Below, piece by piece: positions 7,570 through 16,371 of a stretch of DNA of 57,458 bases. The stretch covers positions 92,242 to 149,699 of the forward strand of contig JAPLRF010000026.1 of the NCBI GenBank assembly GCA_026399315.1, read 5' to 3'. The notes below the pieces were generated by a model that was not told the origin of the DNA, ran no database searches, and saw nothing but the letters and a program-made list of their open reading frames with translations. The DNA is from Gammaproteobacteria bacterium. Its GTDB lineage: Bacteria > Pseudomonadota > Gammaproteobacteria > Coxiellales > Coxiellaceae. The translations under genes and the position numbers were made by a program. Each line of letters opens with the position of its first letter. The stretch's first letter is position 1.

Positions 7570-9249
7570 ATGCCTTCACCAACACTGTCGCTTAGTAAAT
7601 ACTTTGTCATGATTGCCAGCAAGCTGGCGGCGATTTTTAACCATCCCCATAATGAAAAAAACAATGAAGATGATTATATTGTTGTTGATGATAAAGTACG
7701 ATTTTCACAATCTATACTGTGGCATAATGAAAAAAAATATTATGCGGAAAGTGGAATACAGCCTTGGACGGAAGCGTTACCATTTTATATTACCAGCAAT
7801 CCCTTTATCGCTACGGCTTATGCAAAAATGACATTGGGTTTTATTCAGGATTATATAAATAAAAATCCGGAGGCGATTAGTCATCCTTTTCATATTATAG
7901 AATTGGGCGCTGGAACGGGGAAATTCAGCTTCTATTTTTTGAAAAATTTATTGTCATTGATGGATGACGCACAAGTCAACTCTGTTATTATTCGTTATGT
8001 AATGACTGATTTGTCAGACAATTCATTTTCATTTTTTGAAAAACACCATGCGCTACAGCCTTTTTTAGAGGCGGGGATTTTGGATTTTTCTGTCTACGAT
8101 TTATATCGTGGCGGCGATATTTTTTTGCATCGCGCTCAGCGTAGAATTGATATTACAGAGATTAAGAACCCACCTATCCTGATTGCAAACTATGTGTTTG
8201 ATTCGATATCAAGTGATGTTTTCACGGTTCGTGAAGGTGTTTTGTATGAATCTTTGGTGACGGTAAAGACACCGCCTGCTAATTTAAATAACGGCGTACT
8301 GATTGATTGCAGAAAAATAACGATTCAATACAGTGAATCATTAATGAAAGAGCAGTATTACAATAATGAATTCGATAATATATTGCTTAGCTATGCTAAT
8401 AAATTAAATGATACGCATTTCAGTTTTCCGATTTCTGCCTTGTCAGCCTTAAATCAGTTTCAAAAGAACGTTAAAAAACAATTTTTATTGCTTACATCTG
8501 ACAAGGGTATTCTTACCGCTGAAAAATTAAATCGTATCAATGGAACTTATGAGTCTATTATTTATCATGGAAATTGTTTTTCATTTGGTGTCAATTACCA
8601 TGCTATTGCGGCATTTTTGGAAGCCTCGGGTGGAAATAGTTTGATTAGCTCGGAATCTGACTGTATAGTCACCGCAGTTTTATCGAGTGGCTTTAAATCC
8701 GCGGAATGCCCTCGCTTGGTTTCAGCGGCTGTGCAACTAGGGCAATTCTCACTGGGCGATTACAGTAAAGTGAGTGCCGCTTTTTTAAAAAATCACGAAA
8801 CAGCGACGCTGGATTTAATTCACTCCTATCTAAATTTTTTTTCGTGGGATACATTTGTTTTTTTTAATGTTTTTCCGCACGTGAAAAAACTGATAGAGGA
8901 ATCCAATCCTAGGTCCGCTTCTCTTTTCATGGAAGGTTGTGCTCAACTCGAAGAAAATTTTTACGCTATTCCTAAAAATGGCGATGTCTTATTTAAGGTT
9001 GGATTGTTATTTCAAAATGTCAAATCCTATGAAAAGGCGCTTGTTTTTTACGAGAAATCAATTTTGCATTCTGGCGAAACTGAAATTATTTTATATAATA
9101 TCGGAATGTGTCATTATAAATTATCTCAAAAGCGAGAAGCTTTGTCGTTTTTTCAAAAAGCCTTGGACATTGCGCCTGGTTTTGAGTATGCAAGGGAATG
9201 CCATCATGCATTGACTAAAGAAATCCGCGAAGAACAGTGCGCATCATAA
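7570..9249 (+). CDS. MidA-like SAM-dependent methyltransferase with C-terminal TPRs (copy 1)
   Basis: A 559-residue protein. A Rossmann methyltransferase signature IIELGAGTGKFSFYFLKNLL (about residues 115-135) and ILIANYVFDS (about 215) resemble the MidA/DUF185 family (PF02636), some members of which dimethylate an arginine in mitochondrial complex I. The last ~110 residues form TPR-like helices (KVGLLFQNVKSYEKALVFYE, YNIGMCHYKLSQKREALSFF). The ATG at 7570 was chosen because AAAAGGAG lies 6 nt upstream. An N-terminal extension of about 35 residues is missing from copy 2. It follows uvrC by 2 bp and copy 2 starts 17 bp downstream, so they are probably co-transcribed. The substrate is unknown. 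Confidence 0.75.
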   Translation: MPSPTLSLSKYFVMIASKLAAIFNHPHNEKNNEDDYIVVDDKVRFSQSILWHNEKKYYAESGIQPWTEALPFYITSNPFIATAYAKMTLGFIQDYINKNPEAISHPFHIIELGAGTGKFSFYFLKNLLSLMDDAQVNSVIIRYVMTDLSDNSFSFFEKHHALQPFLEAGILDFSVYDLYRGGDIFLHRAQRRIDITEIKNPPILIANYVFDSISSDVFTVREGVLYESLVTVKTPPANLNNGVLIDCRKITIQYSESLMKEQYYNNEFDNILLSYANKLNDTHFSFPISALSALNQFQKNVKKQFLLLTSDKGILTAEKLNRINGTYESIIYHGNCFSFGVNYHAIAAFLEASGGNSLISSESDCIVTAVLSSGFKSAECPRLVSAAVQLGQFSLGDYSKVSAAFLKNHETATLDLIHSYLNFFSWDTFVFFNVFPHVKKLIEESNPRSASLFMEGCAQLEENFYAIPKNGDVLFKVGLLFQNVKSYEKALVFYEKSILHSGETEIILYNIGMCHYKLSQKREALSFFQKALDIAPGFEYARECHHALTKEIREEQCAS

Positions 9250-9266
9250 AATAAAAGAAAACAAAC

Positions 9267-10835
9267 ATGACAAACAATAAAGTAATTTTAGAAGATAAAA
9301 TTCGTTTTTCCGATTCGGCATTATGGAAAGAACAAAAAAAATATTACGGTGAAAAAGGGATCGAAGCATGGAATGACGATGTGCCATTTTACATTACCAG
9401 CAATCCTTTTATTGCCAGAGCCTATGCCTTAATGACGATTCATTTTATACAGGATTATATCACGCAACATCCCGAGTCAATAAAAAGCCCGTTTATTATT
9501 TTAGAATTGGGTGCGGGCACGGGTCAATTTAGTTTTTATTTCCTAAAAAACCTGCTTGCCTTTCAGAAAGAATTAAAGTTAGAGTCTGTTTTAATTCAGT
9601 ATGTGATGTCTGACCTAAGCACACGCCCATTTGATTTCTGGGAAAAACACCCTGCATTACAGGATTATTTGAATTGCGGCGTGTTGGATTTTTCTGTTTA
9701 CGATTTATATCATAGCGATCATATTCTCCTGCATCGCTCAAAAAAGAAAATAACGCCGCTTGATATTAAAAATCCTTTGATTATTGTTGCTAATTATCTT
9801 TTCGATTCGGTTGGGACGGATGTGTTTAGTGTTTCAAATGGAAGAATACATGAGTCTTTGGTGACAATACAAACAGACGAAAATAATAATGACAATGGCA
9901 GACCCAAGGATTGGCAAAAGACTGAAATTATCTACACCGAAGTGCCGATTGAAAAAAATTATTATCATAATGAATTCGATACTATATTATTTGATTACCA
10001 AAAATCATTAACGGATACCCATTTCCAATTTCCGATTGCCAGCTTGATCGCATTAAAAAATTTACAAGCTTTTTCTAACGGACGTTTTTTGCTGCTCACC
10101 TCCGATAAAGGTTGTGCGACAGTGAAGGAATTGGATAATTGCAATCATCCCGAATTAGATTTCCATGGTTCTTTTTCGGTGATGGTTAATTATCATGCCA
10201 TGGCTGAATTCTTGAAAAAATACCAAGGTCAATCTATTACGCAATCCTTTCGTGAGAATATTATTTCCGGTGTTTTTTCCTGCGGCTTTTCTTTCGATGA
10301 CCTTTTGCAATTTCAATTTAGTGCCAAACAAACTATCCAGGGTTTTAGTCCGACAGATTATTTTATTATTTATGAGCATGTCACCGAGCATGCGTCGACC
10401 TGTTCTTTGGAAGTCATGGCCTCTTATTTAAATCTATCAAACTGGGATCCTTACGTTTTTGATCAATTTTTCGATCGTTTGGCGGATTTGCTTGATGGAG
10501 GTGATGCCGAAGTGGTTTCCTATTTGATTGAGCATATGCCTTTAATCGCGGCAAATTTCTATTATTTACCTGCAGCAGAAGATACGTTTTTTCATATTGG
10601 CGTTTTTTTTCAAAATATTGATCGTTTTGATGAGGCATTGACTTATTATCATGAGTCACTAAAATATTTTGGTGAAAATGATGTGACGTTATTTAATATG
10701 GGGATGTGTTTTTCTTCTGAGGACCGCGATAAAGAAGCATTGGTATATTTCGAGCGTGCCTATGCGTACAACCCAGAAGCGCATGATGCAAAAGAGTGGG
10801 TAGACAAAATAAAAAATAAAAAGAGAGCGTCATAA
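9267..10835 (+). CDS. MidA-like SAM-dependent methyltransferase with C-terminal TPRs (copy 2)
   Basis: A 522-residue paralogue of the preceding protein, similar along its whole length. The SAM-binding motif is ILELGAGTGQFSFYFLKNLL, followed by IIVANYLFDS, and two TPR-like units close the protein (FFQNIDRFDEALTYYHESL, NMGMCFSSEDRDKEALVYFE). It lacks the N-terminal extension of copy 1. It is followed 2 bp later by the ZIP transporter gene, so uvrC and both methyltransferases, with the transporter, look like one operon. No substrate can be assigned from sequence. Confidence 0.75.
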   Translation: MTNNKVILEDKIRFSDSALWKEQKKYYGEKGIEAWNDDVPFYITSNPFIARAYALMTIHFIQDYITQHPESIKSPFIILELGAGTGQFSFYFLKNLLAFQKELKLESVLIQYVMSDLSTRPFDFWEKHPALQDYLNCGVLDFSVYDLYHSDHILLHRSKKKITPLDIKNPLIIVANYLFDSVGTDVFSVSNGRIHESLVTIQTDENNNDNGRPKDWQKTEIIYTEVPIEKNYYHNEFDTILFDYQKSLTDTHFQFPIASLIALKNLQAFSNGRFLLLTSDKGCATVKELDNCNHPELDFHGSFSVMVNYHAMAEFLKKYQGQSITQSFRENIISGVFSCGFSFDDLLQFQFSAKQTIQGFSPTDYFIIYEHVTEHASTCSLEVMASYLNLSNWDPYVFDQFFDRLADLLDGGDAEVVSYLIEHMPLIAANFYYLPAAEDTFFHIGVFFQNIDRFDEALTYYHESLKYFGENDVTLFNMGMCFSSEDRDKEALVYFERAYAYNPEAHDAKEWVDKIKNKKRAS

Positions 10836-10837
10836 TC

Positions 10838-11588
10838 ATGTGGACATTTAAATTAATCAGTTTGTTTTCTGTTTTGCTGATAACGATTGTGGCTGGCTTT
10901 TATCCCTTCTTTAAGAAAATTAAGACCGATAAGGAGCAAAGCTTTCCTGTTGCGGAATCATTGGCTGCTGGTGTTTTCTTGGGCGCAGGGCTTATGCATA
11001 TGTTGGGTACAGCATCCGATGGTTTCTACCATCTTTCTTATCATTATCCTTTCGCTTTTTTATTGGCTGGCATGACATTCTTATTTTTATTGTGGCTTGA
11101 GCATCTCGGCCGAGAAATTGTGAGCCACAAAGGCGCTGCGAGCGGTTCATTTGCTGTTCTTGCAACTGTCATGTTATCGATACATGCCTTTTTAATGGGC
11201 GCAGCATTGGGGTTGAGCGGGTCGCTATCATTGGCTGTTGTTATTTTGTTAGCAATTTTAGCGCACAAATGGGCGGAAAGTTTGGCCTTATCAATTCAAA
11301 TTAATAAAAGTCATTTTAGTCATGAAGTGAATATCAGCTTGTTTTGTGTTTTTGCGATGATGACACCCTTGGGTATCATTTTGGGCACCACGGCAACAAC
11401 GCAATTGCATCAATATCCATTGCTCGAACCTATTTTTAGTGCACTGGCAGCCGGTACGTTTTTAATATCTTGGCACCTTGCATGGCCTTGAAAAAGCAAC
11501 CTTGATCAAGCAGTGCTGTGATTTAAGGCATTTCTATTTTGTCATCATGGGCTTTTCAATTATGGCTGTTGTTGCTATTTGGACTTAA
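10838..11588 (+). pseudogene. ZIP-family divalent metal transporter with a -1/+1 frameshift near its end
   Basis: The first 208 residues form a ZIP permease with several membrane segments, AGVFLGAGLMHMLG, SIHAFLMGAALGLSG and the metal-site motif LAHKWAESLAL. The uninterrupted frame stops at 11491 after AGTFLISWHLAWP. Another frame from about 11465 continues as YLGTLHGLEKATLIKQ and a last membrane segment FVIMGFSIMAVVAIW, ending with TAA at 11586-11588. This is the usual ZIP ending. One extra A in the run at 11464-11465 explains the break. It is either a recent pseudogene, a sequencing error or programmed slippage. Confidence 0.8.
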
Positions 11589-11602
11589 AACTTTTTTCGT
11601 AT

Positions 11603-11622
11603 CTTAATAGTTTCTTAATATT
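11603..11622 (+). promoter_or_regulatory. PmrA-box-like direct repeat
   Basis: Two CTTAAT half-sites start at 11603 and 11614, an 11-bp period, in the form CTTAATAGTTTCTTAATATT. This matches the published PmrA consensus of Legionella and Coxiella (cTTAATatT-N2-cTTAATatT), which drives many Dot/Icm effector genes. It lies about 45 bp upstream of the ATG at 11666, overlapping the expected -35 region; AATATT/TATTAC around 11639-11646 could serve as the -10. Confidence 0.6.
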
Positions 11623-11665
11623 TCTCCGGTATCGTGTGAATATTACTTTAACCTGAGAATATTAT

Positions 11666-12928
11666 ATGCGCCCAGAAAATCATCCCCTCATGCTTTTAAC
11701 CGATCAGGAATTTAAAAACCGCCTTGATTTTTTTAGGGCTAAGTTCCAGGAGAACTTAAATCGCTTCGACCAAATGCAGTGGACTGCAAAGGATGACATT
11801 GAAGACGAAAAAGTAAATCTGCGCATGCTCAGGAATGAATTTCAGGCGAAATGTATTGATGCGAGTCGGTTTTTTTCTTTATTTCAGCATGTTACCGCCA
11901 ATAAAGATAAAACAAAGCCATTTATTTTTACAGAAAATGAAACAGCTGCTTTAGCATCGCGAGAAACGGCATTAAATGCCGTTGAAAAAGAACTGCGATT
12001 TTTAGTGTCTATTTTAAGTGACCTAGTGAAACGCGTTATGGAAAAAAGAAGCGCTTCTTTTTTCGCCTGCGGACCTTATGTTCATCCTCAACAACAATCT
12101 ATCAAGCCGATGGACTTAATGCCGCGTAAACGAAAAGATCAATTGCTTTGTCAGTACGGTCAACTATACATGAATATAGCGCGCGATAGAGATGCATTGC
12201 ACAATGGATGTAACTTGCACGCCTCACCAGCATACAAATCCCTGTTTAATGTGCTTTCTGCAGAACTTGAAAAATTATCTGATTTGCTGGATCCTTCAAA
12301 TCAATCCGGTCAATCGATCGAAGCATTTAACGATACATTAAAATCACAGCTTTCTGTATGTGTTGATTCATATCGAAATTATCATGAATTTGTTCAAAAA
12401 ATTAATCAGATTGTTTCCCATGCCACTGAAAAACTGGATGCGTTTCGCGATCAATATGAAGCATTGCTTGTTGAAATTGCGAAAAAATTTCCATCAACAC
12501 ATGAAAATATTGTTTTTAAACTCTTTGAAAATAAAACTGAAGAAATTGTTGATGAGGTTTCAATCTTTAGCGAAATTATGTCTGACACAGTTAAAATTAT
12601 TTCAGTAACTGACTTCCAAAAAAATCTTGATGAACAATTTGATGTGTGTGAACAATTGTTGCGAATATTAGATATTCACGTCAATGGATTGAAGCAAACA
12701 TTCCTTGATCCTAATGCAACTAATACGGATTCAGATTCTGACGACAGCTGTTCTCCGCACGAGGAAAATGTATCGCCGCCAGAATTGACGTCATCGCTAC
12801 TGATAGAAAAGCCCAGTGATGAGTTGCCCAGCTACAGCCCGCAGCGATTTTATCCGGCGCCACCACGACCATCGTATTTGAAAGCGGTAACGCCCGTAAA
12901 CAAAGATCTTGACATGCTTGATTTATAA
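11666..12928 (+). CDS. Unknown helical protein with acidic/proline-rich tail; effector candidate
   Basis: A 420-residue protein with no signal peptide and no membrane segment. The first ~330 residues are charged and mainly helical, with coiled-coil character in places. The last ~80 residues look disordered: an acidic serine stretch ([10 protein letters not shown]), then proline-rich sequence ([18 protein letters not shown]). I recognise no family. The upstream PmrA-like box and the disordered C-terminus fit a type IV secretion substrate, but this is inference. The gene converges with fumC and the two coding ends overlap by 6 bp. Confidence 0.75.
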   Translation: MRPENHPLMLLTDQEFKNRLDFFRAKFQENLNRFDQMQWTAKDDIEDEKVNLRMLRNEFQAKCIDASRFFSLFQHVTANKDKTKPFIFTENETAALASRETALNAVEKELRFLVSILSDLVKRVMEKRSASFFACGPYVHPQQQSIKPMDLMPRKRKDQLLCQYGQLYMNIARDRDALHNGCNLHASPAYKSLFNVLSAELEKLSDLLDPSNQSGQSIEAFNDTLKSQLSVCVDSYRNYHEFVQKINQIVSHATEKLDAFRDQYEALLVEIAKKFPSTHENIVFKLFENKTEEIVDEVSIFSEIMSDTVKIISVTDFQKNLDEQFDVCEQLLRILDIHVNGLKQTFLDPNATNTDSDSDDSCSPHEENVSPPELTSSLLIEKPSDELPSYSPQRFYPAPPRPSYLKAVTPVNKDLDMLDL

Positions 12929-14308
12929 CATCTTTTTTAAATCCATTGCTGCGTCGAATTCTTTTTCATTTAAGTAACCCAATGCAAGACACGCTTCTTT
13001 TAAAGAAGTGTTGTCTGCATGCGCTTTCTTCGCTATTTTTGCCGCTTTATCGTAACCAATCACTGGATTAAGGGCGGTCACCAGCATTAAGGAATTATCG
13101 ACATATTGTTTAATTTGCACAAGATTCGCTTCAATGCCTATTACGCAATATTTTGTAAAAGAACGACATGAATCTGATATTAAATAAAGCGATTGCATTA
13201 AATTATAAATCATAACAGGTTTAAAAACGTTTAATTCAAAATTGCCTTGTGACCCTGCAAAACCAATTGTTGCATCATTTCCAAATACTTGCGTACAGAC
13301 CATTGTCATTGCTTCTGATTGTGTCGGATTAACTTTGCCTGGCATGATTGATGAACCTGGTTCATTTTCCGGAATCGTAATTTCTGCCAACCCACAACGC
13401 GGGCCGCAAGCAAGCCAGCGAATATCGTTGGCAATTTTCATTAACGCGCAAGCCAATGCCTTTAAAACACCACTCATTAAAACAATTTCATTGTGTGATG
13501 ATAAAGCTTCAAATTTATTTTCCGCGGAAATAAAATGTAATTTTGTGATGTTTGAAATTTCTTTTGCTGCGTTGTCTGCAAATTCTTTTGAAGAATTAAT
13601 GCCGGTGCCAACCGCTGTTCCGCCAATCGCCAATCGCAATAACAATTTTTTCGTGTGGTTAATTTCTGCTAGGCAGGTATCAAGCTGCGCAACATAACCT
13701 GAAAACTCTTGTCCTAATGTTAATGGCACGGCATCTTGTAAATGCGTACGGCCAATTTTAATAATATCTTTAAATTCAATTTGTTTTTTATACAGCGCAT
13801 CACGCAGCAGGGTGACAGCAGGAATTAATTGATGCTCAACCATTTCGCTTGCTGCAATATGCATTGCGGTAGGAAAAGTATCGTTTGAGGATTGCGACAT
13901 ATTCACATCATCATTCGGATGAACAGGCGCTTTGCTGCCCATAACGCCACCCGCTATTTCAATCGCGCGGTTGGAAATCACTTCATTGGCGTTCATATTG
14001 GATTGCGTGCCGCTTCCGGTTTGCCATATTTTCAAGGGAAAATGACTGTCTAATTTATTTTCGATCACTTCATCAGCGGCCTTCACAATCAAATCACATT
14101 TTTCTTTTGATAATTTTCCGATTTGTTGATTTGATATTGCAGCTGCTTTTTTTAAAATACCCATGGCGCGAATTAATTCTGGCGGCATCATTTCGCGGCC
14201 AATGGCAAAGTGGTGAAGTGATCGTTCTGTTTGTGCGCCACCGTACTGATTAGCGGGAACTTCAATTTCGCCCATGCTGTCTTTTTCAATGCGGGTTTTG
14301 TTCGACAT
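12923..14308 (-). CDS. fumC: Class II fumarate hydratase
   Basis: A 461-residue protein interconverting fumarate and L-malate in the TCA cycle. The family signature [13 protein letters not shown] is present, together with [14 protein letters not shown] (substrate site), [11 protein letters not shown] and [16 protein letters not shown]. Length and sequence are normal for the oxygen-stable, iron-independent class. It is monocistronic; the start ATG at 14308 is followed by [19 protein letters not shown], the usual FumC N-terminus. Confidence 0.97.
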   Translation of the reverse strand: MSNKTRIEKDSMGEIEVPANQYGGAQTERSLHHFAIGREMMPPELIRAMGILKKAAAISNQQIGKLSKEKCDLIVKAADEVIENKLDSHFPLKIWQTGSGTQSNMNANEVISNRAIEIAGGVMGSKAPVHPNDDVNMSQSSNDTFPTAMHIAASEMVEHQLIPAVTLLRDALYKKQIEFKDIIKIGRTHLQDAVPLTLGQEFSGYVAQLDTCLAEINHTKKLLLRLAIGGTAVGTGINSSKEFADNAAKEISNITKLHFISAENKFEALSSHNEIVLMSGVLKALACALMKIANDIRWLACGPRCGLAEITIPENEPGSSIMPGKVNPTQSEAMTMVCTQVFGNDATIGFAGSQGNFELNVFKPVMIYNLMQSLYLISDSCRSFTKYCVIGIEANLVQIKQYVDNSLMLVTALNPVIGYDKAAKIAKKAHADNTSLKEACLALGYLNEKEFDAAMDLKKML

Positions 14309-14397
14309 AATATTTCCTTAGCTTGATTATAAAGTGGAGAAAAAGCATTATAGCCATTTTTTCTCATAAGAGAAAATAATTACCATGGAGTTAGAAA

Positions 14398-15153
14398 ATG
14401 CGTAATTTATGTCCCGAAGTGATTGGCGGATGTGATGAGTATCCTGAACAGCAAACGCTTGACGTATTGCGTCTCATGTTTATTGGGATTGCAAAGCTGG
14501 GACTGAGGAATGTTAGAGCTCGGTTGCCCTGCCTTAATTTGAGTGATTTGCATGCGCTGACTGTTTTGCCTGATAAATATATATTACATAGCGCACAAGA
14601 TTCATTGTCTGGCAATCAAGTGCATGCCATCAAGGGCGATCTTCATCAGGAATTGGCAAGACGCTCTTTTCAAGCTGAAAATCATATTGCCAATGCTAAG
14701 ACCTGCGAACAGTGGAAGCAATCCAGTTTGTGTTATTTTGCTGCGGGAAATGCAGAGTCGAGTGCTTATGCCCTAGAGCAAGCAATAAAGATGCTGCCTG
14801 AGTATTCGCGCGATAGAAATAAATATATCGAAGAAAGAAAAAATATATTACTGATGAAAGCGGCTACAATGCGCCAGGAAAATGATGAGCAAACTCGTTT
14901 GCATTGTATTAAGAAAATTCTTGATATTGAAAAAGCGGCAATGCGTTATTCTGTAATGATAGGACCTAGCGAGAGACCAGCGGCTTTAACCTCTGCTTTT
15001 TTTCAAGAATATCAATCACCTTTGTCTTCAGCAGCAAGCTCAACATCGACAGCATCACCTTCTTCTTTTAGGCGTAACCCTTATTCGCTATTGTGCGTAG
15101 TGGTGCCGTGTACAGATGAAGAAGAGAAGTGCTTAGCGAGAAACCTTTGGTAG
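14398..15153 (+). CDS. Unknown protein of 251 residues
   Basis: No family recognised. A GGAG ribosome-binding site lies 8 nt upstream of the ATG. The middle is helical and Ala-rich with one TPR-like helix pair (SSLCYFAAGNAESSAYALEQ), followed by a Ser/Thr-rich linker (SSAASSTSTASPSS) and a short C-terminal segment with Cys residues. It has no signal peptide or membrane segment. The low-complexity linker and lack of obvious homologues fit a lineage-specific, possibly host-directed protein, but nothing in the sequence proves this. Confidence 0.6.
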   Translation: MRNLCPEVIGGCDEYPEQQTLDVLRLMFIGIAKLGLRNVRARLPCLNLSDLHALTVLPDKYILHSAQDSLSGNQVHAIKGDLHQELARRSFQAENHIANAKTCEQWKQSSLCYFAAGNAESSAYALEQAIKMLPEYSRDRNKYIEERKNILLMKAATMRQENDEQTRLHCIKKILDIEKAAMRYSVMIGPSERPAALTSAFFQEYQSPLSSAASSTSTASPSSFRRNPYSLLCVVVPCTDEEEKCLARNLW

Positions 15154-15159
15154 TCTTAA

Positions 15160-15232
15160 TGCCCCAGAGCCGAATCGAACGGCCGACCTGCCCCTTAGGA
15201 GGGGGCTGCTCTATCCACTGAGCTACCGGGGC
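15160..15232 (-). tRNA. tRNA-Arg(CCT)
   Basis: On the minus strand the acceptor GCCCCGG pairs with CTGGGGC (one G-T pair), with discriminator A. The D-arm contains AGCTCAGTGGATAGAGC, the anticodon loop CTCCTAA gives anticodon CCT, and the T-loop is GTTCGATTC. It is 73 nt and CCA is not encoded, unlike the tRNA-Ser gene in this window. Confidence 0.95.
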
Positions 15233-15288
15233 TATTTTCAAAAAGATATGGTACGATAAAACCTGCCTGATCAAAAGGATTTGTGTGA

Positions 15289-16371
15289 ATGAAAACCCGT
15301 ATTATTTGGATTATCAGTTTTTTCTTGTTCCTTTTCGCGGCCACCTTTATCTTCTATGGCGTAAAATCCTATTTTATTTATGCTTTCATGAAAAATTATA
15401 AAGAGCCGCCTGTCTTCGTTTCAACGACAACAGCGGTTTCCAAAACATGGAATCCTTTTTTAACTGCCGTTGGCAGTTTAAAAGCGTCGAATGGTGTTGA
15501 AGTCAATTCCCAGGTAAGCGGGCAAATCGTATCGATTTATTTTCAATCGGGTCAAGATGTGAAGCAGGGTGATTTGTTGGTGCAGCTGAATGATGAGGTT
15601 GATCAGCAGGGATTATTGCGCGATGAGGCCACATTGCGCTTCAATAAAGTCGATTATTCCCGAAAAGAAATATTATTAAAAGAAAATGCGGTTGCGCGCA
15701 GTGCAGTGGATGCTGCAAAAGCTGCCTTTTTGCAAGCCGCTGCCGCAGTGGCTTCTGACAATGTATTAATCGCACAAAAGAAAATTAGAGCGCCTTTTGC
15801 TGGCCGCATTGGTATTCGTCAAGTGAACATTGGGCAATACATTACATCGGGCACAGCGATTGTATCTTTGCAGGCATTAAATCCTTTGTATGTCGATTTT
15901 TCCTTACCAGAACAAAATTTACCTTTGTTGAGAACAGAACAAGCGGTGACTGTTTCTGTAGACGCGTACCCCAATCAATTATTTCAAGGAAAAATATCGG
16001 CAATTAATTCCATGATTGATGTGAATACGCGCAGCATTGCGGTTCGAGCGACCATCCCCAATGAAAAAGAAATTTTATACCCAGGGTTATTTGCTAAAGT
16101 GCATGTGATTTTGCCGCAAATTGAAAATGTGATTACTGTTCCGCAAAGTGCCATTACTTATAGTTTATATGGTGATTCGATTTATGTTGTCGAACATAAG
16201 GGCAAAGAAAAAATTGCCGTGCAAAAATATGTAACGGTGGGGGATAGGCGCGATAATGTGGTTGCGATTTCCAAAGGCGTTACGGCGGGTGAAGAGGTCA
16301 TAACGGCAGGACAAATTAAATTGCATCCGAATGCGGTTATCACCATTAACAATTCGGTGTCGTTATCATGA
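15289..16371 (+). CDS. RND efflux periplasmic adaptor (HlyD/AcrA family)
   Basis: A 360-residue membrane-fusion protein. It has an N-terminal membrane anchor (residues about 5-27), a lipoyl/barrel-sandwich half (VNSQVSGQIVSIYFQSGQDV), a helical hairpin, the second half-motif KIRAPFAGRIGIRQVNIGQY, and a beta-barrel segment with VPQSAITYS. It links the inner-membrane pump to an outer-membrane TolC-type channel. The pump gene follows with a 4-bp ATGA overlap. No outer-membrane channel gene is present in the window. It resembles LpeA of Legionella and MexH/VexA-like adaptors. Confidence 0.92.
   Translation: MKTRIIWIISFFLFLFAATFIFYGVKSYFIYAFMKNYKEPPVFVSTTTAVSKTWNPFLTAVGSLKASNGVEVNSQVSGQIVSIYFQSGQDVKQGDLLVQLNDEVDQQGLLRDEATLRFNKVDYSRKEILLKENAVARSAVDAAKAAFLQAAAAVASDNVLIAQKKIRAPFAGRIGIRQVNIGQYITSGTAIVSLQALNPLYVDFSLPEQNLPLLRTEQAVTVSVDAYPNQLFQGKISAINSMIDVNTRSIAVRATIPNEKEILYPGLFAKVHVILPQIENVITVPQSAITYSLYGDSIYVVEHKGKEKIAVQKYVTVGDRRDNVVAISKGVTAGEEVITAGQIKLHPNAVITINNSVSLS

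Noticed and set aside
13242..13697. 151-codon open frame opposite fumC
   Set aside because: It is antisense to a highly conserved enzyme and has no coding features of its own.
15068..15274. Open frame on the minus strand over the tRNA-Arg gene
   Set aside because: The tRNA cloverleaf is complete; the frame simply crosses it and gives the familiar spurious tRNA-derived peptide.
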